From NCBI RefSeq assembly GCF_004402045.1, contig NZ_SOMG01000023.1, positions 429,603 to 493,602 of the forward strand: DNA of 64,000 nucleotides, in the 5' to 3' direction. The stretch comes from Lelliottia nimipressuralis. GTDB taxonomy: Bacteria > Pseudomonadota > Gammaproteobacteria > Enterobacterales > Enterobacteriaceae. The notes under the pieces are model-generated. The model searched no databases. It had not been told where the DNA came from and saw only the letters and a list, made by a program, of their open reading frames with translations. This document shows, piece after piece, positions 19,052-31,846 of this stretch. Position 1 is the first letter of the stretch. Every line of letters begins with the position of its first letter. Position numbers and translations under genes: made by a program.

Positions 19052-19086
19052 AAAACGGTAACCTCCAGGTTACCGTTTTGCTTTTT
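19052..19086. terminator. Bidirectional terminator between erpA and yadS
   Basis: AAAACGGTAACCT and AGGTTACCGTTTT form a 13-pair stem, with A-rich and T-rich flanks suitable for termination on both strands. The T-run on the plus strand overlaps the yadS stop codon. Confidence 0.85.
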
Positions 19087-19708
19087 ACCTTCCGTTATCA
19101 TCCAGCGCAAACGTCGGCAGCTTCAGGTGCCAGCGTATCGCGGCTAAACGTATCACCAGCGTCACGACCATCCCCAGCATCGCTGCATTTTCCAGTGGGA
19201 GCGCAAAGGTGTAGTACGCGGTTGCGTGAACAATCCCGCCAACAATACAGGCCGTTGCGTAAATTTCAGTACGCAGGATCATCGGCACTTCACGTGCCAG
19301 AATGTCGCGAATGATCCCACCGCCCACGCCGGTTAATACGCCCATGCAGATCGCCACCATCGGACCGGTACCTGCATTAAACGCCTTGTTTACGCCAATA
19401 CCGACAAACACGGCCAGACCCACAGCATCCAGCACCGGCAATATCCATTTTGGTAATCTGCGCGGCTGGCGAACCAGCACAATGGTTAACAGACAGGTGA
19501 CCATCGCGACCACCAGATCGGTCGGATCTTTCACCCAAAACACCGGGCCATTCGCCAGCGCCATGTCGCGGATAGTCCCGCCGCCAACAGCGGTCACCAC
19601 GCCAAGCACCAGCACGCCAAACGGATCCATGCGTAGTTTTCCGGCGAGCAGGACGCCGGAGATAGCAAAAACGGCTGTGCCAAGAATATCCAGCCAATAA
19701 ACGAGCAT
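19085..19708 (-). CDS. yadS: TRIC/UPF0126 family inner-membrane protein YadS
   Basis: Membrane protein of 207 aa with about seven hydrophobic helices and two internally repeated halves. Each half has a glycine-rich kink followed by charged residues: GGGTIRD near residue 43 and GGGIIRD near residue 129. This is the signature of the TRIC (trimeric intracellular cation channel) superfamily. The substrate of the enterobacterial protein is not established. It is the last gene of the group mtnN-btuF-yadS on the minus strand, 21 bp after btuF, and converges with erpA. Confidence 0.92.
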   Translation of the reverse strand: MLVYWLDILGTAVFAISGVLLAGKLRMDPFGVLVLGVVTAVGGGTIRDMALANGPVFWVKDPTDLVVAMVTCLLTIVLVRQPRRLPKWILPVLDAVGLAVFVGIGVNKAFNAGTGPMVAICMGVLTGVGGGIIRDILAREVPMILRTEIYATACIVGGIVHATAYYTFALPLENAAMLGMVVTLVIRLAAIRWHLKLPTFALDDNGR

Positions 19709-19729
19709 CGTTAAATCCTCGAACCAATG

Positions 19730-20530
19730 TTAGTGACTCTCTGCCAGTGCGGCACAGAGCTGTTTTGCGGCGAGGATAATACGCGGGCTGGCGCGTTCAA
19801 ACCAGTCGCTGTTGAGCGGGATCACCGGTATTTTTAGCTGTCTTTGCCAGAATTGTTCAATTTTAGGAATCTCGCTCGCATTTCCGACCACGACGATAGC
19901 CTGTGGCTGGCGCGCCAGGACCTGTTCACGGCTAACCTGAGGCCATGGTACCCGGCTGGCAGCGAAAATATTTTCACCACCACAGACTTCCAGCACCTGG
20001 TTCTGAATTGACCCTTTTCCGGTGGTAAACAGCGGCTGGCTGCCAAACTGCAGGAAAATGCGCTTTTTAACGGGCGTATCGTATCGGGATTTCAGCGCGG
20101 CATAGTCGCTGAGCATCTGTTTTGCCGCGGCTTCGGCTTTTTTGGGGGTAGGGCTATAGGGTGCCAGGGCGCGTAGCGCCTGAGCGACTTGTTCAATGCT
20201 CACGGCATCAATCCACATGACCTTGATGCCAAGCGAGGTCAGCTGGTTGACCTGCCGCTCAGCGTTGCCGCCACGCCAGGCCAGCACGAGATCCGGTTTA
20301 AGCGCCACAATGCGCTCAAGGTTCATCCCTTGCCAGGTTGCTACCTGTTCAATGTCCGCGGCCTGCGGTGGGTAATCGGAAAAGCTACTCACGCCAACGG
20401 GTGTGATCCCTGCGGCAAATGCCAGTTCCGTGTTAGCGGGGGAGAGTGTAATCACACGCGGGACAGCATAGAGCCACAGCGGTGCGAACAGAAGCAGGGC
20501 GGCCAGCGCCCTGACGCTATGTTTAGCCAC
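19730..20530 (-). CDS. btuF: Vitamin B12-binding periplasmic protein BtuF
   Basis: Periplasmic binding protein that hands cobalamin to the BtuCD ABC transporter encoded elsewhere. The 266 aa equal the E. coli length: a signal peptide of about 22 residues ending at VPRVITLSP, then two globular lobes joined by a rigid helix (class III binding fold), with the conserved [18 protein letters not shown]. It overlaps mtnN by eight bases, so the two are co-translated. No B12 riboswitch is visible upstream. Confidence 0.95.
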   Translation of the reverse strand: MAKHSVRALAALLLFAPLWLYAVPRVITLSPANTELAFAAGITPVGVSSFSDYPPQAADIEQVATWQGMNLERIVALKPDLVLAWRGGNAERQVNQLTSLGIKVMWIDAVSIEQVAQALRALAPYSPTPKKAEAAAKQMLSDYAALKSRYDTPVKKRIFLQFGSQPLFTTGKGSIQNQVLEVCGGENIFAASRVPWPQVSREQVLARQPQAIVVVGNASEIPKIEQFWQRQLKIPVIPLNSDWFERASPRIILAAKQLCAALAESH

Positions 20531-21221
20531 GTGCCAGATTCTGCACCAGGCGTTCCACCATCACGGTGGACTGTTTTGCCGCAACGGTCAGGAACTCGTC
20601 GAAGCTGATGTGAGACTGCTGGTCTGCCACGTCAGAGATGGCGCGAACCACCACGAACGGTACGTTGAAGTTATGGCAAACGTGAGCGATCGCGGTCGCT
20701 TCCATCTCAACGGCTACCGCCTGAGGGAAGTTATGACGGATTTTCGCCAGGCCAACGGAGCCATTGATAAAGGCATCACCGCTGACAATCAGACCACGCA
20801 CCGCGTTGAGATTGAGTTCAGCAATGCAGGTTTCTGCTGCTGCAATCAGTTTGTCGTCAGCCTTAAACCCAGCCGGACAACCCGGGAGTTGACCGTACTC
20901 GTAACCGAACGCGGTCACGTCAGCATCGTGGTAACGCGCTTCGTCGGAGACAACGATATCACCCACTTTCAGCGTCGGCGCCAGGCCGCCCGCAGAGCCG
21001 GTATTAACGATCACGTCCGGCTTGCAGCGCTCAAGCAACAGGGTTGCACCCAGTGCAGCAGCCACTTTACCGATGCCTGATTTCAGCAGAGCCACGTCAA
21101 CACCGTTCAGCTGACCGGTGTAGATCTCACAGCCTCCCAGAGAGAGCGTCTGACGGTTCTCAATTTCGTCACGCAGCAGCGTAACTTCTTCTTCCATTGC
21201 ACCAATAATGCCGATTTTCAT
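20523..21221 (-). CDS. mtnN: 5'-methylthioadenosine/S-adenosylhomocysteine nucleosidase
   Basis: Cleaves adenine from methylthioadenosine, S-adenosylhomocysteine and 5'-deoxyadenosine, relieving product inhibition of SAM enzymes and feeding autoinducer-2 formation. The 232-aa phosphorylase-fold protein has the catalytic E12 (IGAMEEE), the EMEATA loop with E174 and the ISDVAD segment with D197. It heads the minus-strand group mtnN-btuF-yadS and diverges from dgt with 82 bp between them. Confidence 0.97.
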   Translation of the reverse strand: MKIGIIGAMEEEVTLLRDEIENRQTLSLGGCEIYTGQLNGVDVALLKSGIGKVAAALGATLLLERCKPDVIVNTGSAGGLAPTLKVGDIVVSDEARYHDADVTAFGYEYGQLPGCPAGFKADDKLIAAAETCIAELNLNAVRGLIVSGDAFINGSVGLAKIRHNFPQAVAVEMEATAIAHVCHNFNVPFVVVRAISDVADQQSHISFDEFLTVAAKQSTVMVERLVQNLARG

Positions 21222-21303
21222 AGATTTACTCGCGATGTGCCTTGTTAAGATGCATAGTCTATCATGCGGTTAAGGGGAAACGCATTCTCAGGCGGGGGAG
21301 CAC

Positions 21304-22818
21304 ATGTCACCAATCGATTTTCGCACCAAAATTAACTGGCACCGGCGTTTCCGTTCGCCGCAGGGCGACAAGAGCGAACATGAGATCCTGCGTATCTTCG
21401 AAAGCGATCGCGGGAGGATCATTAACTCGCCAGCTATCCGTCGTTTGCAGCAAAAGACGCAGGTGTTTCCGCTCGAGCGCAATGCTGCGGTGCGCACGCG
21501 CTTAACCCACTCCATGGAAGTGCAGCAGGTCGGGCGCTATATTGCCAAAGAGATTTTGAGCCGTCTCAAAGAACAACGTTTACTGGAAACCTATGGCCTG
21601 GACGAACTGACCGGGCCCTTCGAGAGCATCGTTGAAATGGCCTGCCTGATGCATGACATCGGCAACCCGCCTTTTGGTCACTTTGGTGAGGCGGCAATTA
21701 ACGACTGGTTTAAACAACGGCTTTACCCTTCGGATGCTGTCAGCCAGCCTCTCAGCGATGACCGCTGTATCGTACGCGATTTGCGCCTGCGTGAAGGTGA
21801 AGAGGGGCTGAACGATCTGCGTCGTAAAGTGCGCCAGGATTTGTGTCACTTCGAGGGTAACGCGCAGGGGATCCGGCTGGTCCATTCTCTGATGCGCATG
21901 AACCTGACTTGGGCGCAGGTCGGCTGCATACTGAAATATACCCGCCCCGCGTGGTGGATGGGGGATACACCCGCGTCCCACAGTTATCTCATGAAAAAAC
22001 CGGGCTATTACCTTTCTGAAGAGGCCTATATTGAACGGCTGCGTAAAGAACTTTCACTGACGCCAAACGGCCGCTTTCCATTAACCTGGATTATGGAAGC
22101 CGCCGATGATATTTCCTATTGCGTGGCCGATCTGGAAGACGCCGTTGAGAAAAGAATCTTCAGCGTCGAGGAGCTTTATCAGCATCTTTATGCGGCGTGG
22201 GGCAGCCATGAAAAAGGTTCACTGTTTGCTCAGGTTGTCGAAAATGCCTGGGAAAAATCGCGCTCAAATACATTAAGCCGCAGTACGGAAGACCAGTTCT
22301 TTATGTATTTACGGGTCAATACATTAAATAAACTGGTGCCGTATGCGGCATCGCGCTTTATTGATAATTTACCGCTGATTTTCAGCGGGGAATTCAATCA
22401 TGCGCTGCTGGAAGATGACAGCAGTTTCAGCCAGCTCCTTGAGCTTTATAAACATGTGGCGATGCGGCATGTATTCAGCCATCCGGATGTCGAACAGTTA
22501 GAGCTGCAGGGCTATCGGGTAATCAGTGGGTTACTTGAAATTTATTCCCCATTGCTTCAGCTGTCGGTCAACGATTTCAGTGAGCTGGTGGAACACGAGC
22601 GCGTGCGCCGAATTCCTATCGAATCCCGGCTTTATCAGAAACTTTCTACCCGTCATCGTCTGGCGTATGTCGAAGCGGTTGGCAAGCTGGATCGCCATTC
22701 TCCCCAGTGGCCAGTGCTGGAATATTATTATCGCTGCCGTCTTATCCAGGACTATATCAGCGGCATGACAGATTTGTACGCCTGGGATGAATACCGCAAG
22801 CTTATGGCGGTGGAATAA
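21304..22818 (+). CDS. dgt: Deoxyguanosinetriphosphate triphosphohydrolase
   Basis: HD-domain dGTPase that releases deoxyguanosine and tripolyphosphate from dGTP; in E. coli it influences dNTP pools and phage T7 infection. The HD motif is visible as [15 protein letters not shown] around residues 115-129, with the first metal histidine earlier in RLTHSMEV. Length is 504 aa, against 505 in E. coli. The ATG at 21304 follows GGGGGAG. It is divergent from mtnN and followed by the stress-regulated degP promoter. Confidence 0.96.
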   Translation: MSPIDFRTKINWHRRFRSPQGDKSEHEILRIFESDRGRIINSPAIRRLQQKTQVFPLERNAAVRTRLTHSMEVQQVGRYIAKEILSRLKEQRLLETYGLDELTGPFESIVEMACLMHDIGNPPFGHFGEAAINDWFKQRLYPSDAVSQPLSDDRCIVRDLRLREGEEGLNDLRRKVRQDLCHFEGNAQGIRLVHSLMRMNLTWAQVGCILKYTRPAWWMGDTPASHSYLMKKPGYYLSEEAYIERLRKELSLTPNGRFPLTWIMEAADDISYCVADLEDAVEKRIFSVEELYQHLYAAWGSHEKGSLFAQVVENAWEKSRSNTLSRSTEDQFFMYLRVNTLNKLVPYAASRFIDNLPLIFSGEFNHALLEDDSSFSQLLELYKHVAMRHVFSHPDVEQLELQGYRVISGLLEIYSPLLQLSVNDFSELVEHERVRRIPIESRLYQKLSTRHRLAYVEAVGKLDRHSPQWPVLEYYYRCRLIQDYISGMTDLYAWDEYRKLMAVE

Positions 22819-22876
22819 TTCCTGAGTTTTGTAAAGACGGCCAATAAATTTTTACCTTTTCCATAAACTTATCGCC

Positions 22877-22904
22877 GGAACTAAGCGGTATAAAATGAAT
22901 CTGA
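22877..22904 (+). promoter_or_regulatory. Sigma-E promoter of degP
   Basis: GGAACTA, 16 bases, then TCTGA: one mismatch from the sigma-E consensus GGAACTT-N16-TCTGA. It lies 46 bp before the degP ATG, where degP is known to be transcribed by sigma-E in E. coli. A GTAAA at 22831-22835 may be half of a CpxR site, but no second GTAAA at the right distance is present. Confidence 0.8.
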
Positions 22905-22949
22905 GTTACACAGCAATTTTGCGTTATCTGTAAATCGAGATTGAGAAAC

Positions 22950-24386
22950 ATGAAAAAAACCACATTAGCAATGAGTGCACTGGCTCTGAGTTTAGGTTTA
23001 GCGCTGTCTCCTCTGACTGCTACTGCAGCCGAGACCGCGTCATCGGCAGCAACCGCGCAGCAGATGCCAAGCCTGGCACCGATGCTCGAAAAGGTGATGC
23101 CATCGGTGGTGAGTATTAACGTTGAGGGCAGCACGACCGTCAATACGCCGCGCATGCCGCGTAACTTCCAGCAGTTCTTTGGTGACAACTCGCCGTTCTG
23201 CCAGGACGGTTCGCCATTCCAGAGCTCTCCGTTCTGCCAGGGCGGTGGCGCAGGGGATGACAGCCAGGGCGGCGCCCAGCAGCAGAAATTCATGGCGCTT
23301 GGCTCGGGGGTGATTATTGATGCAGCGAAAGGCTACGTCGTCACCAACAACCACGTTGTTGATAACGCTAACAGCATTAAGGTGCAGCTGAGTGATGGCC
23401 GTAAGTTCGACGCCAAAGTGGTGGGTAAAGACCCGCGCTCCGACATCGCGCTTATCCAGATTCAGGATCCGAAAAACCTGACGGCGATTAAAATTGCCGA
23501 CTCCGACGCGCTGCGCGTGGGTGACTATACCGTGGCAATCGGTAACCCGTTCGGTCTGGGTGAAACCGTGACTTCCGGTATCGTCTCTGCGCTGGGTCGC
23601 AGCGGCCTCAATGCCGAAAACTATGAAAACTTCATCCAGACGGATGCGGCGATTAACCGCGGTAACTCCGGCGGTGCGCTGGTGAACCTGAACGGTGAGC
23701 TGATCGGTATCAACACCGCTATCCTGGCACCGGACGGCGGCAACATCGGTATCGGCTTTGCTATCCCAAGTAACATGGTGAAAAACCTGACCGCGCAGAT
23801 GGTGCAGTACGGCCAGGTGAAACGCGGTGAGCTGGGCATCCTGGGTACGGAACTGAACTCCGAACTGGCTAAGGCAATGAAAGTCGACGCTCAGCGCGGG
23901 GCATTCGTCAGCCAGGTGATGCCGAACTCCTCTGCAGCAAAAGCGGGTATTAAAGCGGGTGATGTGATCACCTCCCTGAACGGTAAACCGATCAGCAGCT
24001 TTGCCGCCCTGCGTGCCGAAGTGGGGTCCATGCCGATTGGCAGTAAAGTCACCCTCGGCCTGCTGCGCGACGGTAAGCCGGTTAACGTGAGCCTGGAGCT
24101 GCAGCAGAGCAGCCAGAATCAGGTTGATTCCAGCACCATCTTCAGCGGTATTGAAGGCGCAGAGATGAGCAACAAAGGGGCAGATAAAGGCGTGGTGGTG
24201 AACAACGTGAAAGCGAATTCACCGGCAGCCCGTATTGGCCTGAAAAAAGGGGATGTGATCATGGGTGCTAACCAGCAGCCGGTGAAAAACATCGCTGAAC
24301 TGCGCAAAATTCTCGACAGCAAGCCTTCCGTGCTGGCGCTGAATATCCAGCGTGGTGACTCCTCTATCTACCTGCTGATGCAGTAA
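22950..24386 (+). CDS. degP: Periplasmic serine protease/chaperone DegP (HtrA)
   Basis: Degrades or holds misfolded envelope proteins in cage-like oligomers. Signal peptide of 26 residues ending TATA-A; the protease domain has the catalytic triad H135, D165 and S240 (GNSGGAL), the two LA-loop cysteines (SPFCQDG, SPFCQGG), then PDZ1 and PDZ2. I start at the ATG (MKKTTLAM), giving 478 aa. E. coli has 474; the extra four residues fall in the glycine/glutamine-rich LA loop after the second cysteine. A sigma-E promoter precedes it. Confidence 0.97.
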   Translation: MKKTTLAMSALALSLGLALSPLTATAAETASSAATAQQMPSLAPMLEKVMPSVVSINVEGSTTVNTPRMPRNFQQFFGDNSPFCQDGSPFQSSPFCQGGGAGDDSQGGAQQQKFMALGSGVIIDAAKGYVVTNNHVVDNANSIKVQLSDGRKFDAKVVGKDPRSDIALIQIQDPKNLTAIKIADSDALRVGDYTVAIGNPFGLGETVTSGIVSALGRSGLNAENYENFIQTDAAINRGNSGGALVNLNGELIGINTAILAPDGGNIGIGFAIPSNMVKNLTAQMVQYGQVKRGELGILGTELNSELAKAMKVDAQRGAFVSQVMPNSSAAKAGIKAGDVITSLNGKPISSFAALRAEVGSMPIGSKVTLGLLRDGKPVNVSLELQQSSQNQVDSSTIFSGIEGAEMSNKGADKGVVVNNVKANSPAARIGLKKGDVIMGANQQPVKNIAELRKILDSKPSVLALNIQRGDSSIYLLMQ

Positions 24387-24394
24387 TTTCTGTA

Positions 24395-24424
24395 AGCCCC
24401 TGCTTGTAACTGGCAGGGGCTTTT
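24395..24424 (+). terminator. Terminator of degP
   Basis: AGCCCCTGC pairs with GCAGGGGCT across a nine-base loop and is followed by TTTTC. Confidence 0.82.
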
Positions 24425-24540
24425 CTCGTTTCTGTGACCCTTTCCACAAGTCCATACTTCTCCCTCTCTCTTTGTGCATTTGCACAATGCAGCCGTAGCT
24501 GAACTTCCCTATGCTTGAGCTCTGCTCACAGGAGGGTTGC

Positions 24541-25698
24541 ATGGCTGGCTGGCATCTTGATACCAAAATGGCGCAGGATATCGTGGCGCGCACCATGCGC
24601 ATCATTGATACCAATATCAACGTAATGGATGCCCGCGGGCGCATTATTGGCAGCGGCGATCGCGAGCGTATTGGTGAATTGCACGAAGGTGCGCTGCTGG
24701 TGCTTTCCCAGGGGCGGGTCGTGGATATCGACGACGCGGTAGCGAAACATCTTCACGGTGTGCGGCAGGGGATTAATTTACCGCTGCGTCTTGAAGGGGA
24801 AATTGTTGGCGTCATTGGCCTGACCGGCGAACCGGAGTCCCTGCGAAAATACGGCGAGCTGGTCTGTATGACGGCGGAAATGATGCTGGAGCAGTCGCGC
24901 CTGATGCACCTGCTCGCCCAGGACAGCCGCTTGCGGGAAGAGCTGGTGATGAATCTTATTCAGGCGGAAGAGCATACCCCTGCACTCAGCGAATGGGCGC
25001 AGCGTCTGGGGATCGATCTAAACCAGCCGCGCGTCGTGGCGGTGATTGAGGTCGATAGCGGCCAGCTTGGGGTCGACAGTGCGATGGCCGAGCTGCAGCA
25101 GCTACAAAATGCGCTGGCGACGCCGGAGCGCGACAATCTGGTGGCGATAGTCTCTCTGACGGAAATGGTGGTGCTCAAACCGGCGCTCAATCAGTTTGGT
25201 CGCTGGGATGCAGAAGATCACCGTCGTCGCGTGGAGCTGCTGATCGCGCGAATGAAGGAGAATGGTCAGCTGCGTTTTCGCGTAGCGCTGGGCAACTACT
25301 TTACCGGGCCGGGCAGTATCGCCCGCTCCTGGCGTACCGCGCGTACCACCATGATGGTGGGCAAGCAGCGCATGCCGGAGAGCCGAAGTTATTTCTATCA
25401 GGATCTGATGCTGCCGGTGCTGCTCGACAGCCTGCGCGGCGGCTGGCAGGCCAATGAGCTGGCACGGCCATTAGCGCGTCTGAAAGCCATGGACAACAAC
25501 GGCCTGTTGCGCCGGACGCTACAGGCGTGGTTCCGTCATAACGTGCAGCCGCTGGCGACGTCGAAAGCGCTGTTTATTCATCGCAATACCCTGGAGTATC
25601 GGTTAAATCGGATTTCGGAGCTGACGGGGCTGGATCTGGGGAATTTTGACGACAGGCTGCTGCTGTACGTGGCGCTGCAGCTGGATGAGCAGAGATGA
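24541..25698 (+). CDS. cdaR: Sugar diacid utilisation regulator CdaR
   Basis: Transcriptional activator of the D-glucarate, D-galactarate and D-glycerate uptake and catabolism genes. An N-terminal sugar-diacid recognition domain is followed by a PucR-type C-terminal helix-turn-helix (FIHRNTLEYRLNRISELTG, near residues 348-366). The ATG at 24541 has a near-perfect AGGAGG and gives 385 aa, the E. coli length; the in-frame ATG 30 bp upstream lies before that site and is rejected. Target operons are not in this window. Confidence 0.95.
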   Translation: MAGWHLDTKMAQDIVARTMRIIDTNINVMDARGRIIGSGDRERIGELHEGALLVLSQGRVVDIDDAVAKHLHGVRQGINLPLRLEGEIVGVIGLTGEPESLRKYGELVCMTAEMMLEQSRLMHLLAQDSRLREELVMNLIQAEEHTPALSEWAQRLGIDLNQPRVVAVIEVDSGQLGVDSAMAELQQLQNALATPERDNLVAIVSLTEMVVLKPALNQFGRWDAEDHRRRVELLIARMKENGQLRFRVALGNYFTGPGSIARSWRTARTTMMVGKQRMPESRSYFYQDLMLPVLLDSLRGGWQANELARPLARLKAMDNNGLLRRTLQAWFRHNVQPLATSKALFIHRNTLEYRLNRISELTGLDLGNFDDRLLLYVALQLDEQR

Positions 25699-25706
25699 TG
25701 CTGTTT

Positions 25707-25738
25707 GCCGGGTGGCGGCTTCGCCTTACCCGGCCTAC
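25707..25738. repeat. Classical REP element
   Basis: GCCGGGTGGCGGCTTCGCCTTACCCGGC, the standard enterobacterial REP hairpin, nine bases after the cdaR stop codon. It is half of a composite element also found at 15611-15682. Confidence 0.9.
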
Positions 25739-25745
25739 ATGATGG

Positions 25746-25788
25746 TTTTCTCCCTCTCCGTGTGGGAGAGGGCATCAGGCCGTACTCA
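25746..25788. repeat. Intergenic palindromic repeat, copy 4 (inverted)
   Basis: CTCCCTCTCCGTGTGGGAGAG followed by GGCATCAGGCCGTAC is the reverse complement of the 15611-15647 element. Together with the adjacent REP it forms the inverted composite element between convergent cdaR and yaeH. Confidence 0.8.
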
Positions 25789-25790
25789 AC

Positions 25791-26180
25791 TTATTTGTTG
25801 CGGGTTAATTTCTCAAGATCCGCTTCAATCTCGCTGATCTTGTTGGTCACAACGCTTTCAAGGTGACGCAGATCGTCAAGGATCTTACGCTTGAGATCGA
25901 CTTCGGTGCGGTCGCGCTGGCAGATCTGATCGAGTTCATCGATCACATAGCGCAGGTTAGGGCTGATTTCCTGTACTTCTTTGTATCCCTGTCCTACACC
26001 GTCAGCAACAACGGTCTTACGCTGGCGTGGATATTTAAACTTCACGCTTTTGGCGAAAAACTCTCCTTTGTCCTTGTGAAAATAGATTTTCAGAATATCG
26101 TTATTGGCTTCCTGACGGAGGCTGTAACGATCAATTTCATCAGGATTGGTAATGCCCAGACTTTTCAGATTATCGTACAT
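25791..26180 (-). CDS. yaeH: DUF3461 family protein YaeH
   Basis: Conserved enterobacterial protein of 129 aa and unknown function. It is predicted cytoplasmic, with a short N-terminal globular part ([16 protein letters not shown]) and a charged C-terminal half (about residues 80-128) rich in leucine, glutamate and lysine heptads that could form a coiled coil. It lies downstream of dapD on the same strand but beyond a strong terminator, so it probably has its own promoter in the 111-bp gap. E. coli has yaeI between yaeH and dapD; that gene is absent here. Confidence 0.85.
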   Translation of the reverse strand: MYDNLKSLGITNPDEIDRYSLRQEANNDILKIYFHKDKGEFFAKSVKFKYPRQRKTVVADGVGQGYKEVQEISPNLRYVIDELDQICQRDRTEVDLKRKILDDLRHLESVVTNKISEIEADLEKLTRNK

Positions 26181-26252
26181 AGCGGTACCCTTGATCTCAA
26201 CATAACCTTTGAATAATTAACGAAAAAATCTATTTTCGCCACCCTCAGATAT

Positions 26253-26280
26253 AAAAAAAGCGGGGTTGCCCCCGCTTTTT
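26253..26280 (-). terminator. Terminator of dapD
   Basis: On the minus strand AGCGGGG and CCCCGCT form a GC-rich stem followed by seven T. A-run and T-run on both sides may let it act on either strand. Confidence 0.87.
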
Positions 26281-26291
26281 GTTATACCCGA

Positions 26292-27116
26292 TTAATCGAT
26301 GGTGCGCAGCAATTCGTTGATGCCAACTTTACCGCGCGTTTTCGCATCCACTTTCTTCACGATAACCGCACAGTACAGGCTGTATTTGCCATCTTTTGAC
26401 GGCAGGTTGCCGGAAACCACCACGGAGCCCGCCGGCACGCGACCGTAATGTACTTCACCGGTTTCGCGATCGTAAATACGGGTGCTCTGACCGATGTAAA
26501 CGCCCATGGAGATCACGGAGCCTTCTTCAACGATCACGCCTTCTACCACTTCAGAACGTGCGCCGATGAAGCAGTTGTCTTCGATGATGGTCGGGTTAGC
26601 CTGCAGTGGTTCCAGAACACCACCGATGCCGACGCCGCCTGAGAGGTGAACGTTTTTACCGATCTGCGCGCAAGAACCGACGGTTGCCCAGGTATCCACC
26701 ATGGTGCCTTCGTCAACATAAGCACCGATGTTCACGTAGGAAGGCATCAGAACGGTATTGCGCGCGATAAAGGCGCCCTGACGCACTGCCGCAGGTGGTA
26801 CCACGCGGAAGCCTTCTTTCTGGAAACGCGCTTCGTCGTAGTCAGCGAATTTCATAGGTACTTTATCGAAGTAGCGGCTTTCTGCTCCGTCGATAACCTG
26901 GTTATCATTAATGCGGAAAGAGAGCAGCACCGCTTTCTTCAGCCATTGATGAGTGACCCACTGACCGTCGATTTTTTCTGCCACGCGCAATGCGCCGGAA
27001 TCCAGCAGGGAAATCACCTGGTTTACCGCTTCACGGGTCACGGTATCCACATTTGCCGGGGTAATCTCGGCGCGACGCTCAAAGGCGGACTCAATAACGT
27101 TCTGTAACTGCTGCAT
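26292..27116 (-). CDS. dapD: 2,3,4,5-tetrahydropyridine-2,6-dicarboxylate N-succinyltransferase
   Basis: Succinylates tetrahydrodipicolinate using succinyl-CoA in the succinylase route to meso-diaminopimelate and lysine, supplying the peptidoglycan cross-linking residue. The 274 aa equal E. coli: an N-terminal helical domain, then a left-handed beta-helix of hexapeptide repeats (for example [18 protein letters not shown] and [17 protein letters not shown]), ending with a small C-terminal domain. The ATG follows GGAAAGAG. The gene begins 32 bp after the glnD stop, consistent with a glnD-dapD transcript. Confidence 0.97.
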   Translation of the reverse strand: MQQLQNVIESAFERRAEITPANVDTVTREAVNQVISLLDSGALRVAEKIDGQWVTHQWLKKAVLLSFRINDNQVIDGAESRYFDKVPMKFADYDEARFQKEGFRVVPPAAVRQGAFIARNTVLMPSYVNIGAYVDEGTMVDTWATVGSCAQIGKNVHLSGGVGIGGVLEPLQANPTIIEDNCFIGARSEVVEGVIVEEGSVISMGVYIGQSTRIYDRETGEVHYGRVPAGSVVVSGNLPSKDGKYSLYCAVIVKKVDAKTRGKVGINELLRTID

Positions 27117-27148
27117 GGTTTACTCTTTCCATTTCACTAAAAAACACG

Positions 27149-29886
<2,738 letters not shown>

Positions 29887-29887
29887 A

Positions 29888-30682
29888 TCATTCATCGTGC
29901 GTCAGTATCGCCGGGATGGTGTCATCCTTGCGCAACGTCATAATTTCGCAGCCGTTGTCTGTTACCACAATAGTATGCTCGTACTGCGCAGACAAGCTTC
30001 TGTCTTTGGTTTTGACCGTCCAGCCATCTTTCATGGTACGGATGCGGTAGTCACCCGCGTTAACCATCGGTTCGATGGTAAAGGTCATGCCTTTTTGCAG
30101 CACCACGCCGCCGTCATCTGCATCATAGTGCAGGACCTGCGGTTCTTCGTGGAAGACGCGGCCAATACCGTGACCGCAGTATTCGCGTACCACGGAGAAA
30201 CCTTCCGCTTCGACGAACTTTTGAATGGCGGCACCAATAGTACGCAGGCGAATACCCGGTTTAACCATTTTCAGGGCCAGGTAGAGGCTCTCTTGCGTCA
30301 CTTTGCACAGACGCTCGCCCAGGATGGTTGGCTTGCCAACGATGAACATTTTTGAGGTGTCACCGTGGTACTCGTCTTTAATGACTGTGACGTCGATGTT
30401 GACGATGTCACCATCTTTCAGCAGTTTTTCGTTGTCCGGGATACCGTGGCACACCACTTCATTAATAGAAATGCAGACGGATTTCGGGAAACCGTGGTAG
30501 CCGAGGCAGGCGGAAACCGCGTGCTGCTCATTAACGATATAGTCATTACAGATGCGGTCCAGCTCACCGGTGCTGACGCCCGGCTTCACGAACGGCTCGA
30601 TCATTTCCAGCACTTCCGCGGCCAGACGACCGGCGACGCGCATCTTTTCAATTTCTTCAGGTGTCTTAATAGAGATAGCCAT
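29888..30682 (-). CDS. map: Methionine aminopeptidase
   Basis: Removes the initiator methionine from nascent proteins with a small second residue; essential. The 264 aa pita-bread fold carries the metal ligands seen as D in VNIDVT (D97), D in HGDTSK (D108), H in GHGIG (H171), E in TIEPM (E204) and E in YEHT (E235); residue numbers are those of E. coli, to which the sequence aligns without gaps. It diverges from rpsB across a 321-bp region, a conserved arrangement. Confidence 0.96.
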   Translation of the reverse strand: MAISIKTPEEIEKMRVAGRLAAEVLEMIEPFVKPGVSTGELDRICNDYIVNEQHAVSACLGYHGFPKSVCISINEVVCHGIPDNEKLLKDGDIVNIDVTVIKDEYHGDTSKMFIVGKPTILGERLCKVTQESLYLALKMVKPGIRLRTIGAAIQKFVEAEGFSVVREYCGHGIGRVFHEEPQVLHYDADDGGVVLQKGMTFTIEPMVNAGDYRIRTMKDGWTVKTKDRSLSAQYEHTIVVTDNGCEIMTLRKDDTIPAILTHDE

Positions 30683-30803
30683 GTAATCTGTCCATCGGTG
30701 TCGATTTTTTCGACAATACTAGTCTAAGTGTTGTCAATGGTATCAGTCAGGCACACCCCGTGCCAAATTGAGAATCATTAACAGCACTCTACGCCAACAA
30801 CAG

Positions 30804-30833
30804 TTGGTTTATGGTGGCGTTTTGTGGTATAAA
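30804..30833 (+). promoter_or_regulatory. Candidate rpsB promoter with GC-rich discriminator
   Basis: TTGGTT, 18 bases, then TATAAA, followed at once by GCGCGCC. The GC-rich discriminator is typical of stringently controlled ribosomal promoters that respond to ppGpp and DksA. In the 321-bp gap between map and rpsB, the part from 30683 to 30800 shows no gene; it should contain the map promoter, which I could not place. Confidence 0.6.
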
Positions 30834-30840
30834 GCGCGCC

Positions 30841-31729
<889 letters not shown>

Positions 31730-31764
31730 TAAGGTTTTACCCCTTATTAGTACCGTGTATGAAT

Positions 31765-31790
31765 AGGGGCCCATTACCGGCCCCTTTTTT
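31765..31790 (+). terminator. Attenuator between rpsB and tsf
   Basis: AGGGGCC and GGCCCCT form a stem with a seven-base loop followed by six T. In E. coli a similar hairpin lets part of the transcripts stop after rpsB and the rest continue into tsf. Confidence 0.82.
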
Positions 31791-31846
31791 CAATTTACAC
31801 TGTTTGGCCTCTGGCCGGGCAGTTCACATCTCCCGAGGATTTAAGA

